Assembly: GCA_033296885.1 (NCBI GenBank)
Contig: MU863884.1
Coordinates: forward strand, 186,001-250,000
DNA length: 64,000 nt
Direction of reading: 5' to 3'
From: Triangularia verruculosa
Lineage: Eukaryota > Ascomycota > Sordariomycetes > Sordariales > Podosporaceae
Position 1 is the first letter of the stretch; every line of letters starts with the position of its first letter. Below are positions 23,238 through 35,578 of the stretch, piece by piece. The position numbers were made by a program, and so were the translations under genes. Under the pieces are notes generated by a model that saw only the letters and a program-made list of their open reading frames with translations, ran no database searches and was not told the DNA's origin.

Positions 23238-23635
23238 AATGGTTATGTGTGTCGTTGCTTGTTGGAGTTTGTCAACGGTTACGGGTGGGGAAAATTGGGA
23301 GCAAGGGGGGAGGGAACCAAACACAAGGTTTTATCACGAGGCTTTATTACCCATGGTCGTGGTCTGCTCATACTGTTTATATTTCTGTTTTTTTTTCTCT
23401 TACATTTGGCGCAACGGGAGTATAATGTGAATATCAAATGATTTGTGTCATTTTTGGGTCGTTCTCATCATGTATCTGTTTATTACTCACTGTTGACAGT
23501 TCCAAATCAGCGAGTTAAGAAAAGGAAGGTATGTAGGTATGTATGTTCATTCAATCATAACTTTGTACACCAGAAAAGTGATAACCCATCCAAAACTCGC
23601 GCTAATTCAACAAGGTATATAGTAGATCTTTTTGA
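23238..23635. other. Convergent intergenic region NOG1 / nitrate reductase
   Basis: 398 nt of A/T-rich sequence with a T-run (23,388-23,396) and a GTAGGTATGTAT tract near 23,530. It should contain both 3' UTRs. No gene is seen. Confidence 0.5.
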
Positions 23636-26517
23636 TCAAAAGAAGATGACATCCGCCTCATCCCACCCCAGCCCTCCCGTACCGGTAAACGTCTGCTTGA
23701 TCACCCTTTCCAGCCCTTCAGGTCCGCAAACCAAGATAAGAGTTTTTTGTTTTGGGTCAGGACCGCCAACGACGGATTCGAAAAAGGGGCGGTCCATCCT
23801 CCCGGTTCGGCCTTTCCAGGAAGAGGAAGAGGGGGGACGGGTGAGGGAGTAGATGAGGGATAGCCGGTTTTTGTGCTGGGAGGCGAGGGCGTCGAGGTCG
23901 GAGCGGAGGAGGATGTCGGGTTCGGAGCGGTTGGTGTATAACAGGAGAGATTTTGTGGGGTCGGACTGAGAGGAGGAGAGGATGGAGAGGAGGATTTGGT
24001 AGAGGGGGGTTATGCCGGTGCCGGCGGAGATCATGATTAGGTTTGTGACTTTTCGGGGGGAGGAGTTGATTGTGCAGAGGCCGGGGGAGAGGTACTGGAA
24101 TTTTCCGATGGGGCCTTTGAATGAGACCGGGGAGGGGAGGGGGAGGGCGTCGAGGGCGAGGGACATTTTGCCGCCGGGATGGTGAGGGGAGGGGGGGTAG
24201 ATTTTGACGAGGAGGGAGAGGGTGCCGAGGGGGAGGTGGCCGGAGGATATGGGGGTGTATGCGCGGATGATGGGGGAGTGCCCGTGGGGGGAGGGGAGGC
24301 GGAGGAGGAGGTGTTGGCCGACGGGGAGGCCGAGGGGTTGGGTTGGGTGTTGGAGGGTGAAGGTGAAGATTTTGGTGTCAGGGGAGATAGTTTTTTTAGA
24401 GGTTAGGGTGGCGGGGAGCCATTGTTTTGGGTGGAGGAAGGAGGGGCGAGGGGGGGAAAGGGAGGGGGAGGGGGATGGGGATGGGTTGGAGAGGGCTGAG
24501 AGGGAGGTGGGGGAGAGGGTGCCGATGTGGTATTGGGGCATCATTGCTTTGGCGTTTTCGGAGTCTGGGGTGGGTTAGTGACGGATAGAAAAAGGGGGGA
24601 GGGAAGGGGCTTACGGATGGCGAGGAATTCATCGGAGATGTCTTGAGCTGCGGCGTTGATGATGCTGGCTGCTCCGCCGGGGTGATTGTCAAGGAACTTG
24701 GTGCCGTTGTAGACTTCGCCGTTGACTACAAACCATGGTTCCTGTTCGCTGTCGTGTTGTTTGAGTTCGTCGAGGGAGATTGTTTGCTTGATGGTAGGGT
24801 TTACCATGGAAATCTCTTTTTCTGGAGGCGGAGTAATTGGGGCGGTGGGCTCGCCGGCTTGACGCTCGCCCCAGAAGCCGTTCGCGAGGTCGCCACCGGA
24901 TTTCTTGACACGCTCCATCCACCCCCCGGGTTGTAACGCGGGTTGGGTGGGGTGCTCGAAGCGTAGCTTATCGCCGTCGTGGTGGATGACCACACGGAAC
25001 CAGGGGTTGTTCATCATGCCCAGGACGGACCAGTACATATCCCTTGGCTGCACCATCATTGCCTCGTCCATTGCTCTGACGACGATGTCGTTTGCTTGTG
25101 CGAGGGTTGGGATGGGAAGAGTCAACGACCAGAAACACCAGCAAAAGGAGGAATCTCTGCTGTTGGACGAGAGGTCGAGGCGGCCGCCGTAGAGGTGGGA
25201 GGTTTGAGCGGTGCGGTAGAGGTCCTCGGGGTAGGAGATGTCGGCTAGAATCCAGGTCTTGCCTGAATCGAGACTGACTTCCATCCTGGTGACGCGTTTA
25301 CCCCCGCCGGCGTAGGCGTAGCCTTTTAGTGTGTAAGTGTCAAGGGAAAGGGGGACTGTTTCGCAGTGTTGGGGGTAGACGACCGCAGAGTTGGTGTTGA
25401 GGTCATAGATGGCGTAGCGCTCGTCTTTCCAGACTGAGATCATCTCAGGGGTGCCGGAACCGGATTCCTCGGGGGAGATGGTGGTTGGTAACACGCGGTT
25501 GTCGTAGATGTGATACCAGTTTTCCGAGGGGTGGTCGCTGATGATGATTTTCTTGAGCCACTTGACGGACCGGCCGCCGATCATACCTGGGATGACGACG
25601 CGGAGGGGCTTGCCGTGGTCGGGGTGCAAGGGGAGGCCGTTCATCAGCCAGGATACCATCATGCCGCGCTCGGGATCCATCGCGTGAGAGAGTTTGACGG
25701 AGGTGCCGTAGAAGCCGTTGGGGAGGGGGTCGGCGCCTTCGAAGTGGACGTATTTACCCCGGCGGGTGTCGACGCCTGCTAGTTTCAGGAGAAAACTAAG
25801 GGGAAGGCCGGTCCAGAGGGAGGTGGAGAGGCCAGCGGCGCCCCAGGAAAATCCTTTGGATTTTCGGACGAGGTTTTGTTCTTTGCGGCGGTTGCCGGCG
25901 CAGACGAGGGTGATGGGGGAGGTGATGAGGTCGTTTTGGAAGCGGGGGGAGATGAGGTCCGATAGGGTGAGGGTGATGGGGGAGGAGCAGAGGCCGGAGA
26001 TGGAAAAGGACCAGGAGAGGGCTGAGGAGTCGTGGACGACGGGGACGGCGCCATGGTTGCGGACGTAGTGGAGGTTGAGGGTGGTGAGAAAACCTTGGTC
26101 GAATAGGGGGGTTAAGGGGGCTTCGACGTTGAAGGGGTGGACTCCGGTGAGGCGGATGAGGGAGGGGTCTCGGGGGACGTGGTTGTCTGGGGTTTTGAGG
26201 TCGATGGGGAGGATGGAGACCGGGGTTGGTGATGGGGGGAGGGGGTAGGGGGCCGATGTTGGTTGGGGGTGGTATAGAGCTTTTTCGAAGTCTGAAAGTG
26301 GTTGTTGGTCTTCGGGGGGAGGTGATGATGAGGATGATGAGGATGATGTCTGCTGATCTTGGTCTTGGTCTGATGAAGAGTGAGATGTGTTGGATTGTGA
26401 GTCGATATCGTCTAGGTTGGTAATTGAGGGCTTCTCGAGGTCGTAATAGCTTCTTGGGATACCATCTTCTGTATCATTTTGGTATTGGAAGCTGAGAGGT
26501 AATGAAGCCACTGCCAT
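23636..26517 (-). CDS. niaD/nit-3: Assimilatory nitrate reductase [NAD(P)H]
   Basis: This enzyme reduces nitrate to nitrite with NADPH through molybdenum cofactor, heme b5 and FAD in the cytosol. Exons (minus): 26517-24615 and 24564-23636, giving 943 residues. A Ser/Asp/Gln-rich N-terminal arm (about 1-90) precedes the Mo domain, whose molybdenum-ligand Cys is at about 206 in LVCAGNRRKEQN. The dimer domain ends near MYWSVLGMMNNPWFRV. The cytochrome b5 domain holds HPGG at about 609 and the second heme His in AIHSENA, whose codon is split by the intron (C|AC). The FAD/NAD module has RAYTPIS, AGTGITPLYQIL and CGPEGLERV and ends in F-F. The ATG chosen gives MAVASLPL; an upstream in-frame TTG is ignored. 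The upstream region carries NIT2/NIT4-type sites (listed separately). No nitrite reductase or transporter gene is in the window. Confidence 0.96.
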
Positions 26518-26736
26518 GATGGGCAATTGCTGTAGTCAATGATAGTACACGCTAAAAACACAGCACTGCAGTCCTTAAGAACGACAGAGGAACTAGAGAG
26601 ACCGGAGTATGCAGAGAACAGTTCGATTGCTTCATATATACTTCAACAAGCACCGCTACATAGCACATACGCCATCCTGCTCGATGCTTGCGTCTCCGAG
26701 CGGCCGCGGGTGTCCATCGCAAGTATGGACCTCAGA

Positions 26737-26742
26737 GATAAG
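26737..26742 (+). promoter_or_regulatory. GATAAG site (candidate NIT2/AreA GATA-factor site)
   Basis: GATAAG lies on the plus strand, 220 nt upstream of the nitrate reductase ATG. GATA factors of the NIT2/AreA type activate nitrate genes during nitrogen limitation. Occupancy is inferred. Confidence 0.55.
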
Positions 26743-26811
26743 GCCCGCGCCGTTTATTGATCGTTTTCGAACATTCCTTTCCAGATCGGCACGCCATGTT
26801 TTCCGCGGACA

Positions 26812-26819
26812 TGCTGTAC
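26812..26819. promoter_or_regulatory. TCCGCGGA palindrome (candidate NIT4 site)
   Basis: This perfect 8-bp palindrome matches the symmetrical NIT4 recognition site known for Neurospora nitrate genes. It lies 295 nt upstream of the nitrate reductase start, between two GATAAG elements. Function here is inferred from sequence and position. Confidence 0.7.
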
Positions 26820-26882
26820 TCAGGGCAAGTACACTTATCAAGCTTTGGCAAGCAGCCTGCCGTTGGACAAATCAGAGCTTCT

Positions 26883-26888
26883 GATAAG
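26883..26888 (+). promoter_or_regulatory. Second GATAAG site upstream of nitrate reductase
   Basis: GATAAG lies 366 nt before the nitrate reductase ATG and 63 nt beyond the TCCGCGGA palindrome. With the site at 26737 it brackets the palindrome, as expected for joint nitrogen and nitrate control. Confidence 0.5.
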
Positions 26889-27498
26889 GGGGCCCACTTG
26901 GGGGATGGGACGGAGATGCAAAGTTCAGATGGTCCAGATGCATCTTACATCCCGTCGAGGGGCCGCGTACAGTATAACTCGGATCATCCAAAGTTCAGAT
27001 CGCCTTCGTTGTCTCGGGAGTTTCATTCTCTTTTGGCCCAAGTGGGCGCCGAGACATGACGTCTGGCCGGGGAACACAGCGGACCGTAGGCCCCGTGCCA
27101 AGCATGCGGGCCGAGCTGTTGATTGTTCAGATGCTCAGTGCCGGGGCCATAGCAACAAACCCTAACCCTTCTCTCAGCTCCAGCGGGGCTTCCCAGTGCC
27201 AAGGCCTGTGTGCTGCGCCAGTTGGTGGGGGAAGTGGACAGCCTTGTGAGGAATTCAGCCAGGCACTGGCTTGACTTTATCGATATCGATTCCGTCACCG
27301 GACACTTGCCTTAAACTTCGAGACAGAAACATCACATCTGGCGCCCCCCGTAGAAGCCAGAGCCCTGGAGAAAATCATCATTCTGCCTCTAGAGGCCCTG
27401 AAAACCGAGCGCCACCGATGCCTTCCTTAGCTGACGGGGATTGTCGCTTCCGATTTCTGAACCCTTAGCATCTCGGTCCCATAGTAAACGAGAAACGA

Positions 27499-27760
27499 AT
27501 GATTGCGCCGACGTCAATTTCCCACTGCTACACAACAACAACGAGCCCATCATGGACCGCCCGCGCAGACGTACGTCTTACCACCATGCCACTGCCATCA
27601 TTCCATGCTAACACCCCACCAGGCGAGCTGCGCGAGCTCAACCAGAGGGCCTGGAATGGAGAGAAGGGTAAGGTTGATAACCAGCCATGATACCCCCTCC
27701 TAGTGCTGACTACCATGACAGATCTCTTCCCCGTGGGCAAGTCCCTCGACTCGACCATGA
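27499..27760 (+). promoter_or_regulatory. Upstream ORF overlapping the UPF2 start codon
   Basis: The ATG at 27499 (weak context, C at -3) opens a frame that passes over the UPF2 ATG at 27552 out of frame. In the spliced message it would continue through exon 2 and stop at TGA 27758-27760 in exon 3, about 52 codons in total. The UPF2 ATG itself has A at -3 and G at +4. It matters only if transcription starts before 27499, which cannot be seen from sequence. Confidence 0.4.
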
Positions 27761-30700
27761 AGAAGAACACGGCCTTCATCAAACGTCTCCGTACCGCCAT
27801 CACCCCCGCGACCATGAATACCTTTCTCCAGGAGATCAAGACTGTCAGTCTCTCCAAGTACCTCTCCGAAATCGTTTCCGCCTGCCACGAAGGCCTTTGC
27901 AAACTCAAATCCCCCGGCGAGATCGAAGCCGGTGTCGAAATCGTGAGCGCCCTCCACCAGCGTTTCGGACCCGACGAATTCACCATGTATCTGGGCTGGT
28001 ATCTCGGCAAGGCGATGGCCACGCCCGACAAGAGCTTCCTCAAGACCCTCTCAGCCGAAGCAAAAGAAAAGGAGGAACGTGACCGTCTGACACGTCAGCG
28101 GGTCCTCCTGCGGGTCGTGACTGAGCTCTGGCTTGTGGGCGTTCTGAAGACCCTTGATGATATCAAGCGACCCGACGATGCTACAAACGGGGTCACGAGT
28201 AAGACAACCGAGGTCAAATCTCGAGCAGCTGCCAAGGGAGGTGCTGCTGAGCCCTTCCCTCTAGAAGTTTTGAAGGATCTCCTAGGCCATGACCGTGAGC
28301 ATGCAAACTTACCTCTGTTGGTGATTTTCGTCAAGGCCTTTAGCTGGGATGTTTTAGGAGTCAAGGCTGCTGGATCTGATGGCCGAAAGACGGTTGGAGA
28401 GGATGGCACAACAGCCAAAGAAAACGACACAGGCGACGAGCAGGATGACACGGCGGAGGAAGAAGATGCTCCCTTCACTTCTCCCGAGCTCCAGGAGCGT
28501 TTTAGAAATGTGCTCAAGAGATATTTCGAGGATGTCAAGGGCCATCTTGTTCGGGATCAAAAGGCCATCTTCAGCCAGTCTCGCAAGAATGCCGAGGCCT
28601 ACGTAAAGTCGGGTGAGGTCTTTGAGGACCGCCAGGCCAACTTTGAGAAGCAGGTTAAGGCCCAGGAGCGTCTCGTAGCCAACGCCCATGTAATTGCCGA
28701 AGTCATTGGGGCCGAGATGCCCGAGCTAAAGGACAGCGATGACGCCAACGCCAACGCGAACGGTTCCATTGGTATTGTCAAGGCAGGAGAGTACCTTCGC
28801 GGACAAGGTGACGGTTCCGGCATCTGGGAGGATGAGGAGGAGCGCCGCTTCTACGAGAACTTGGTCGATCTCAAGGGCAAGGTTCCCGGCATGCTTCTTG
28901 AGGAGGTCAAGAAAAAGAAGGCCGACGACGAGCAGGTTGGTAAGAAGATTGATCCTGCGGAAGCCGAGGCGAAGCAGGCAGAGGCTGCAGTGGACGAGCA
29001 GTCCATGGCTATTGCGAACAAGACCATCGGTGCGCAGGTCGACGCTCTTCTTGCTCGACTCCCAGACCTCACCAGCAAGGACGCCATTGATCAGACTGCC
29101 ATCGACTTTTGCTTTCTCAACTCCAAAGCTTCTCGGAACCGCCTTATCAAGGCCCTCACGGATGTGCCCAAAGGGCGCGGTGATCTGCTTCCCAGCTGGT
29201 CTAGACTTGTCGCAACCCTTGGCCAGTACATGCCTGACCTTCCCAAGGGCCTTGTCGATTATCTTGATGCCGAGTTTCGTAGCCTTCAGCGCCGCAAAGA
29301 GAAGGAGTTTTTGGGTCAAGTTAGACTCGGCAATATCCGCTATCTTGCCGAACTTACCAAGTTCGGCATCGTGCCTGAACATGTCGTTTTCCATTGCCTC
29401 AAAGTCAGCCTGGACGATTTCTCTCGGATGAACATTGAGATTATCTGCAACCTCTTGGAGAACTGCGGCCGATACCTGCTACGCAACCCGGAGACATCGC
29501 CTCGTATGGCCTCCTTCCTTGAGACTCTCCAACGCAAGAAGTCTGTGCAGCACATTGGACAAGCCGAGCGCATGCTTATCGAGAACGCCGTGTACTATGT
29601 CGACCCGCCTCAGCGGCCTGCTATTCAGCAAAAGGAGAGGACTCCCATTGAGCTGTTCGTCCGGAAGCTGGTCTACACCGATCTAACCAAGCGCAATTAC
29701 AGCAAGATTGTCCGCCAAATACGCAGACTTCACTGGGAAGAGAAGGAGGTCGTAACCATCCTTCACAAAGTTCTTTCCAAGCCCGGGAAGGTCAAGTACA
29801 GCAACATCCATCTTCTCGTTGTCATTCTGAGCGCCATTCATCGCTACCACAACGAGTTCGTCATTGGCGTCATTGACACCGTCATCGAATCTGTTGTTTT
29901 TGGGCTGGAACAGAACAACTTCGAGTTCAACCAACGCAGAATCGCCGAGGCTAAGTACCTGGCCGAGATGTACAACTACAGAATGCTCGAGCATCCTGTG
30001 ATCTTTGACCTGATGTACAAGATCATGACTTTTGGACATGGCGGGCCGCCTATTCCTGGCCGTCTCGTGCCCTTCGACATGCCGGATGACTTTTTCCGGA
30101 TTCGTTTGATTGCGACCATATTGGAGACCTGCGGTGTTTTCTTTAACAAAGGTGCGGCCGGCAAGAAGTTGGATTATTTCCTCTCCTTCTTCCAGTACTA
30201 CATCTACTGCAAAGACCCGCTGCCAATGGATATCGAGTTTTTGGTACACGACATCTTCTCCCTCACCCGTCCTCAGTGGAAGCTCGCTTCCAATCTCGAG
30301 GAAGCCTCCGAAGTTTTCCGGTTGGCTGTCATTCAAGATCACAAGACTTCCGGCCTGGATAAGGTTGCAGAGCAGGACGACAGAACTAGTGCTATGTCGA
30401 GCGACGATGAGGATGGCAATGATCTGCAGGCTGGAGACCACGATGACGATGACGATGATGATGCGGCATCTGATGACGGTGAGGTAGAGGAATCAGAACA
30501 CCATGAATCATATGTCAACAGCGAGTATGATGAGGAAGAGGAGATCGTGGTCACCAGAGAAGAGGAGGAAGTTGACCCTGCATACGAGGAGGAATTCGAG
30601 CGTGAGTATGCCAAGATGATGGCCGAGAGCTTTGGGGACACGCGCAAATTCGAGCGCAAGCCGCAGTTCGATATTCCCCTGCCGGTCCGTCCCAAAACCC

Positions 30701-31376
30701 GCGAGACTACAGGAGGTGAAGCCACCGAGGTGGCTGCGACGACCAACCCAGGCAACACTATGGCCTTTTCTTTGCTTACGAAGAAAGGAAATCGTCAACA
30801 GGTATGTTCTCCCTGGATCTTGATGATCACAGCAACCCACTAACTCGCCTCTCATAGACACGGACTGTTGAACTGCCTTCTGATTCCAACTTTGCCGTGG
30901 CTCTGATCAATCAACGCCAGGCCGCCAAGGAGGAACAGCAGCGCATCAAGAACCTTGTTCTCAACTACGATCTCCGCGAGAACGAGGAAAACGACGGTAT
31001 TACTCTTTGGGACCCCCTTCACCTCAACAACCATATTCACAACCAAGCAGGACACGAGAAAGCCAGCTCCTACCACCACCACCACCACAACCGCATTGAC
31101 AATAGAACCGCCAAGGAGCGCGGTGGACAGCGGGTCCGCAAGCTTCAACTCAGCGACGTCGACTGGTATGATGGCCCTGGAAGAAACCCCCGTTCCAAGT
31201 CTGCTCGAAACCCCACGGGCATGATCGAAGCTGCATACTCTTCGGAATGTGACCCTACTGCCACGAATGACGGATTCACTGGACCACAACCTGGAACAAA
31301 ACGCACATATGGCACTCGCCGTGTGCGGTCTACTCCAGGCGGGCAGCAAGGACGTCGTTTCCGCAAGGGGCACTGA
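27552..31376 (+). CDS. UPF2: Nonsense-mediated mRNA decay factor UPF2/NMD2
   Basis: UPF2 is the cytoplasmic bridge between UPF1 and UPF3 in nonsense-mediated decay. Exons 27552-27570, 27623-27667, 27722-30801 and 30858-31376 give 1,220 residues. The two small 5' exons give MDRPRRRELRELNQRAWNGEKDL in part (RELRELNQRAWNGEK), a usual UPF2 start. The first MIF4G repeat follows (MKKNTAFIKRLRTAI, then LSKYLSEIVSACHEGL). The second and third MIF4G repeats lie at about 440-620 and 640-870, with VRKLVYTDLTKRN and RLIATILETCGVFF. A very acidic linker (Asp run) occurs at about 916-960. The C-terminal UPF1-binding region includes FAVALINQRQAAKEEQQRIKN, here as ALINQRQAAKEEQQRIK. The final 100 residues are His/Arg-rich. 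It is divergent from nitrate reductase. Confidence 0.95.
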
Positions 31377-34300
31377 TGAAAGGATTGCTCTTGGCGGGCG
31401 GATTGTACAATGACAACAATTGCTGACTTGACCGCTCTGGGCGGACAATAACTTCATAGGACTTGATTCGCGGCAGCACTAATTTGGGCGTTTTAACGCT
31501 CATTTCAGATATTCTTTTTCAACTTCAGAGCAACACCTGACGACGAGCTCTTTCACCCATCACCACCGGCCCAGCATCTTTGCTGGATGGATCTACGGAT
31601 TATTGCAGGTAGGTATGGCTGAGAGCTGACAGACGGATCTCGGAAGCCGACAAACGAAAGGCTGTGGCCGATGCCATTACACTCACATCACCAAGCTCTG
31701 GTTGCAAAACAGAGGCCGAAGATGGAGTGCGAGTCGTCGCAGAGAGTAGTGTACACAACTGGCGGTAAAAGCAAAATGAAAACAAGAGAAGGGGTCACGA
31801 GGAAGTTGGTGGAGGGGGGAGTGGTTTAGCTGGGAGAGGACTGAGAGGAAGGGGAGGGGATGTGGTTGTTCTATCGACAAGTGTGGTTTTTTTTTTGGTG
31901 GAGGAGCTGGAGTCGTAGCTACGGTGTTTTACTTCAACGAAGCTGCTGAGTGCTTAATCGGGAGGACTATGGTGGCCCTGCCTGTCTTTGATGGCTCAGC
32001 TTTATTTCTTGCTATTGAGTGCTCAATTGCTTGTGTTATCTACCCGTTAGTGGATGATACATGGCGATGGAGAATGCGAGATATGAGCTAGCTAGGTATG
32101 CGGGTACCCCGTTTGAGCTGCTGGCATTTTTGAGAAAAATAGATGAGAATTGAATTGGTGGTTTTAAGTGTGATGTTTATATCTGTTGGGTGAGGTGAAA
32201 GTGAAAAGTGTGTTGTTTGGAAGTACGCTGCTCGAGGACTATGCGTGGCGCTTAAAAATGCTAGAGATCTAAACGATGGGCATCTGGCTTGGCAGTGGTA
32301 AGAGCGTTTGGGTATGACTACGCAGGTTGGGAATTCATGATTTATCAGAACTATTTCTAGAGTAATAGGGATGCTGAGCGAGCCTTGTCCGTTCTTGAGA
32401 GAATGGGCGGTGTTTTAAGTCTGTCCGGATTTGGGTTCTTGGGTCTTCGTATTTGTATTCTTATTATTCCCGTGTAGATGGTGGGAAGGTATTGTGACGT
32501 GTTCCCATGGCATAGGTAAGGTAGGCGGGTGTTACTGGTCATGGAGAGCATTTTGATTAAGAGAATGTGACTACTGGCATAGGTAGGTATATGGTGGTGT
32601 TAGATAAAGTATTTTCAGCCTCAAACGGGCTTCTTATGGTCTACTTGGTGCGCTGTATGGAATACCTATATACGTATGTATACATGAACAATGTTGTATC
32701 CTGCAGAAGATATGAAGCTCATACCATGATGTTGAGGCCACAACTAGCCAGTGTATGCATAGAAGATGTTATCAGTACCCGTGGTTATTGCTTATTCTTG
32801 TGAATGAAGATGCTGGAAACAGATTTTCTGTCAAGCTATCTAGGCAAGCAGGAGGGCACAGGGTATGTCAGTGAGCACCAGTTTCCCGAATAGTGGATTC
32901 TATGCTGCAACATATTGCCTTATTGCATGCCCTAACCTCCGCTGGGACATGATATTCTGGATAATCCATGCACGTACCATCTAATCTCTTCATACACCGA
33001 TTTATGCCTGTCGCCATATACACTTTTCTGCTGCAAGATGCATCTCTCTTTGCTTCCTGGCCGGGGCGAAAGAACATTGGTTAAGCAAGCCCAAAGCACC
33101 AGCGATACGCGCCAAGTTACCTCGTCCCCTACCTTATCCAGATACGTCGAAGCTGGCACCGAAGCGCTTAACCCTTAGGGCTTAAAGTGGATGAAGGATG
33201 CAGCTCTTCGGATCATAGCCCTTGGCGGACCCAGAACCAGACATTTTGCCTTGATGCTCTCGGTCTCCTTGGAACAGACATCTTTTGTGTGCCGTTAAAC
33301 CCGATCACTCCAGTTGAATCACCATGGGCAACTAAGGTATAGAGCCTGAAGTCGCGTTCCACTTCCTATCTTGGATAAATAAAGACATGCCCCTGAAGGC
33401 CGGGTCTCTCACCGCTTGCCCGACTATCACCTTACCAAGCTTGACAACGGTCATCATGTAGAATGATTTGCCCACAGCATTTGTCAAATCTTTGACAACA
33501 TATTTGCCAGCTGCTTCGTGTGTAGCCGCCCTCAACCAAACTCTCCTGGCCCTCAAGCTGGGCCTAATGCATATGCAAGCCTCCTTTGGCCACAGTGACC
33601 ACACCTCTCGATGGAATTATTCCAAGTCTCTGCCCAAATACCACCTTTAGAGGCTGCTAAGCTAAGCTACCCAAACAGACATAGTTCCCCATGCATTCAG
33701 ATCTTCTCTCTGCTTCTCTGTTTCTATCTTCCTCTCCCACACCTCCCACACACCATCCGACCCGTGTCGGCGGCAGCCCGGAGCCTCTCATCTTCGATAC
33801 CTAGTTCACCTCCTCGGCCCAACCCGTCCCAAGTAAATTACTTCTTACGTAGGTAGTAAACATAACCCAAACACCACCTCGCCGTCGATAGGTAGAGACC
33901 CAACCCTGTGACCTCCTTGCTCGCCTCACCGTCACAACCCAACTTCACGCCCCCCTCTAGCCAGGAATAACCTCACCGCCAGGCTTCCAAGATTGTACCT
34001 CCTGTCTTTCGGGCACTGTGCATCTGTAGGACCTCAGTTGCCCATGAAAGTTCTAGGCGGATACCCAACCCCATGTCTTTATGTCTCCCGTAACACATGC
34101 CACGCACATCGTCAGGCCTTCATCTGGCGAAGGTCTGAAAACATACACCCAAACATACACCCCCCCTTAACCTCTCAGATACCCAACCTCACACCTCCAT
34201 CCTCTGCCCCTCGAACATGCCCTCATCAGGCTTTCAATATACCTCGCCAAGCGTAGGTCTCAAACCTCGCAACCTCTTTTCGCCTCTCGGATAGTGCCCT

Positions 34301-35557
34301 TCCTCAGAACCTTCAAAGACAGCATCGCCAAGGTAAAAGCATTCAGGCCTAAGCTGACACACACATCATCCTACCGGCAATCACGGCTCAAAGGAACCCT
34401 CTTGAACTTTTGTCTCAGCTCATAACAACATCATCTTGCATCGATACACCATCCTATTCGGTGCCATAACTTCCCATCCGGCCAAAACCATCCGGCAGGC
34501 AGGCAAATTCCAGCTCATCGTGACGGCTCAGCTCATAAACCGCTGAACATAACATGCACTAGACCCCCCTTTCTGGTGGCGGTGATGGGCTAAGATATTA
34601 GTCAATAGGTGGCGAGATCTTTCTCGTAAGTAGAAGGTAACTTTTGACAACAGGACTTGTGAAGGAACGTTGCAGAAAGAAAAAAAGTCCTAGATTTTTA
34701 ATCATCAAGAGAACTTTTAACCAAGTAATTGACATCCTCGGTTATCTACAGTCAGAGGTAGGTACCTACCTTGGTATAAACCAATCACCTCAACAATTAC
34801 TCAGCTGCTCTGAATGCCTGCCGTGATAATTATCCTCACCTGTCACAGGGTGCTCATTCTCAGCTGTGACCTGGATACGTGATAACCCATGATTACTGAT
34901 CTCTAGTGTAATTCACAAAATCTCTAGTGCAAGTCAGTGCAGTCCGTAGTGTACCAAGTGTGGCGCCCGTAATTAAGTGCCATCCCAGCTTTTTCCATCC
35001 ACAGCGCACTCTGCAAACAACAATAAAAAAACCCAGTGACATGGACACGGGGATCCGGAATTGTGGGACTAGGGCAACTTTTGCCGGAGTGAAGTCCGGG
35101 AGCCCGTGATGAAGCCCGGCTTGGTGGTGTTTTCGGCATCTTTTAGTCAATGGAAAGACCCTTCCCACCAAGACGTCGACCAATTTTGTCAAAATTGTCG
35201 TCATCAAAGTTTCTGTTGCTCCTCTTCAACAGTCTTCTTACTACCTGCCATCTGCCGAACCTCTTTCTCAAATCTTCGCTCAATCTGGCAATCTCCCAAT
35301 CTCCCCTTTTAAGCGACCGTTAAGCCAAGACAACCCATGCTGTCCACCACGCGCAACACCTTTCTTTTTTTGTTTCTCTCCAATCTCATTTCACTTCTTG
35401 CCCGCACAAACAAACCGGATGTCTTTCCGTTTCGATCTCCCCATTCTTGCAACTGTCAAAAAAAAAAAAAAGAAAATCCTCGAGTGTCGCGTGTGTTCAA
35501 GATTAACGATCGCAACTGTTTTCCTTCTCGAAGTGTTCTCCATGTAACCCCTGAACA

Positions 35558-35578
35558 CCCCCCCCCCCCCCCCCCCCC
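35558..35578 (+). repeat. Homopolymer C21
   Basis: A run of 21 C lies within the gene-free tract, between A14 (35458-35471) and A17 (35811-35827). Its length may be uncertain in an assembly. Confidence 0.9.

Larger units (their letters stand above)
26518..27551. promoter_or_regulatory. Divergent promoter region, nitrate reductase / UPF2
   Basis: 1,034 nt lie between the divergent starts. It contains a TCCGCGGA palindrome and two GATAAG sites 220-371 nt before the nitrate reductase start. Nearer UPF2 there is an AAACCCTAACCC telobox-like element (27157-27168) and an upstream ATG at 27499. No coding sequence is supported in it. Confidence 0.7.

Noticed and set aside
33165..33185. AACCCTTAGGGCTT as an interstitial telomere repeat
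   Set aside because: It is one palindromic occurrence of half units only, so it is too short to separate from chance.
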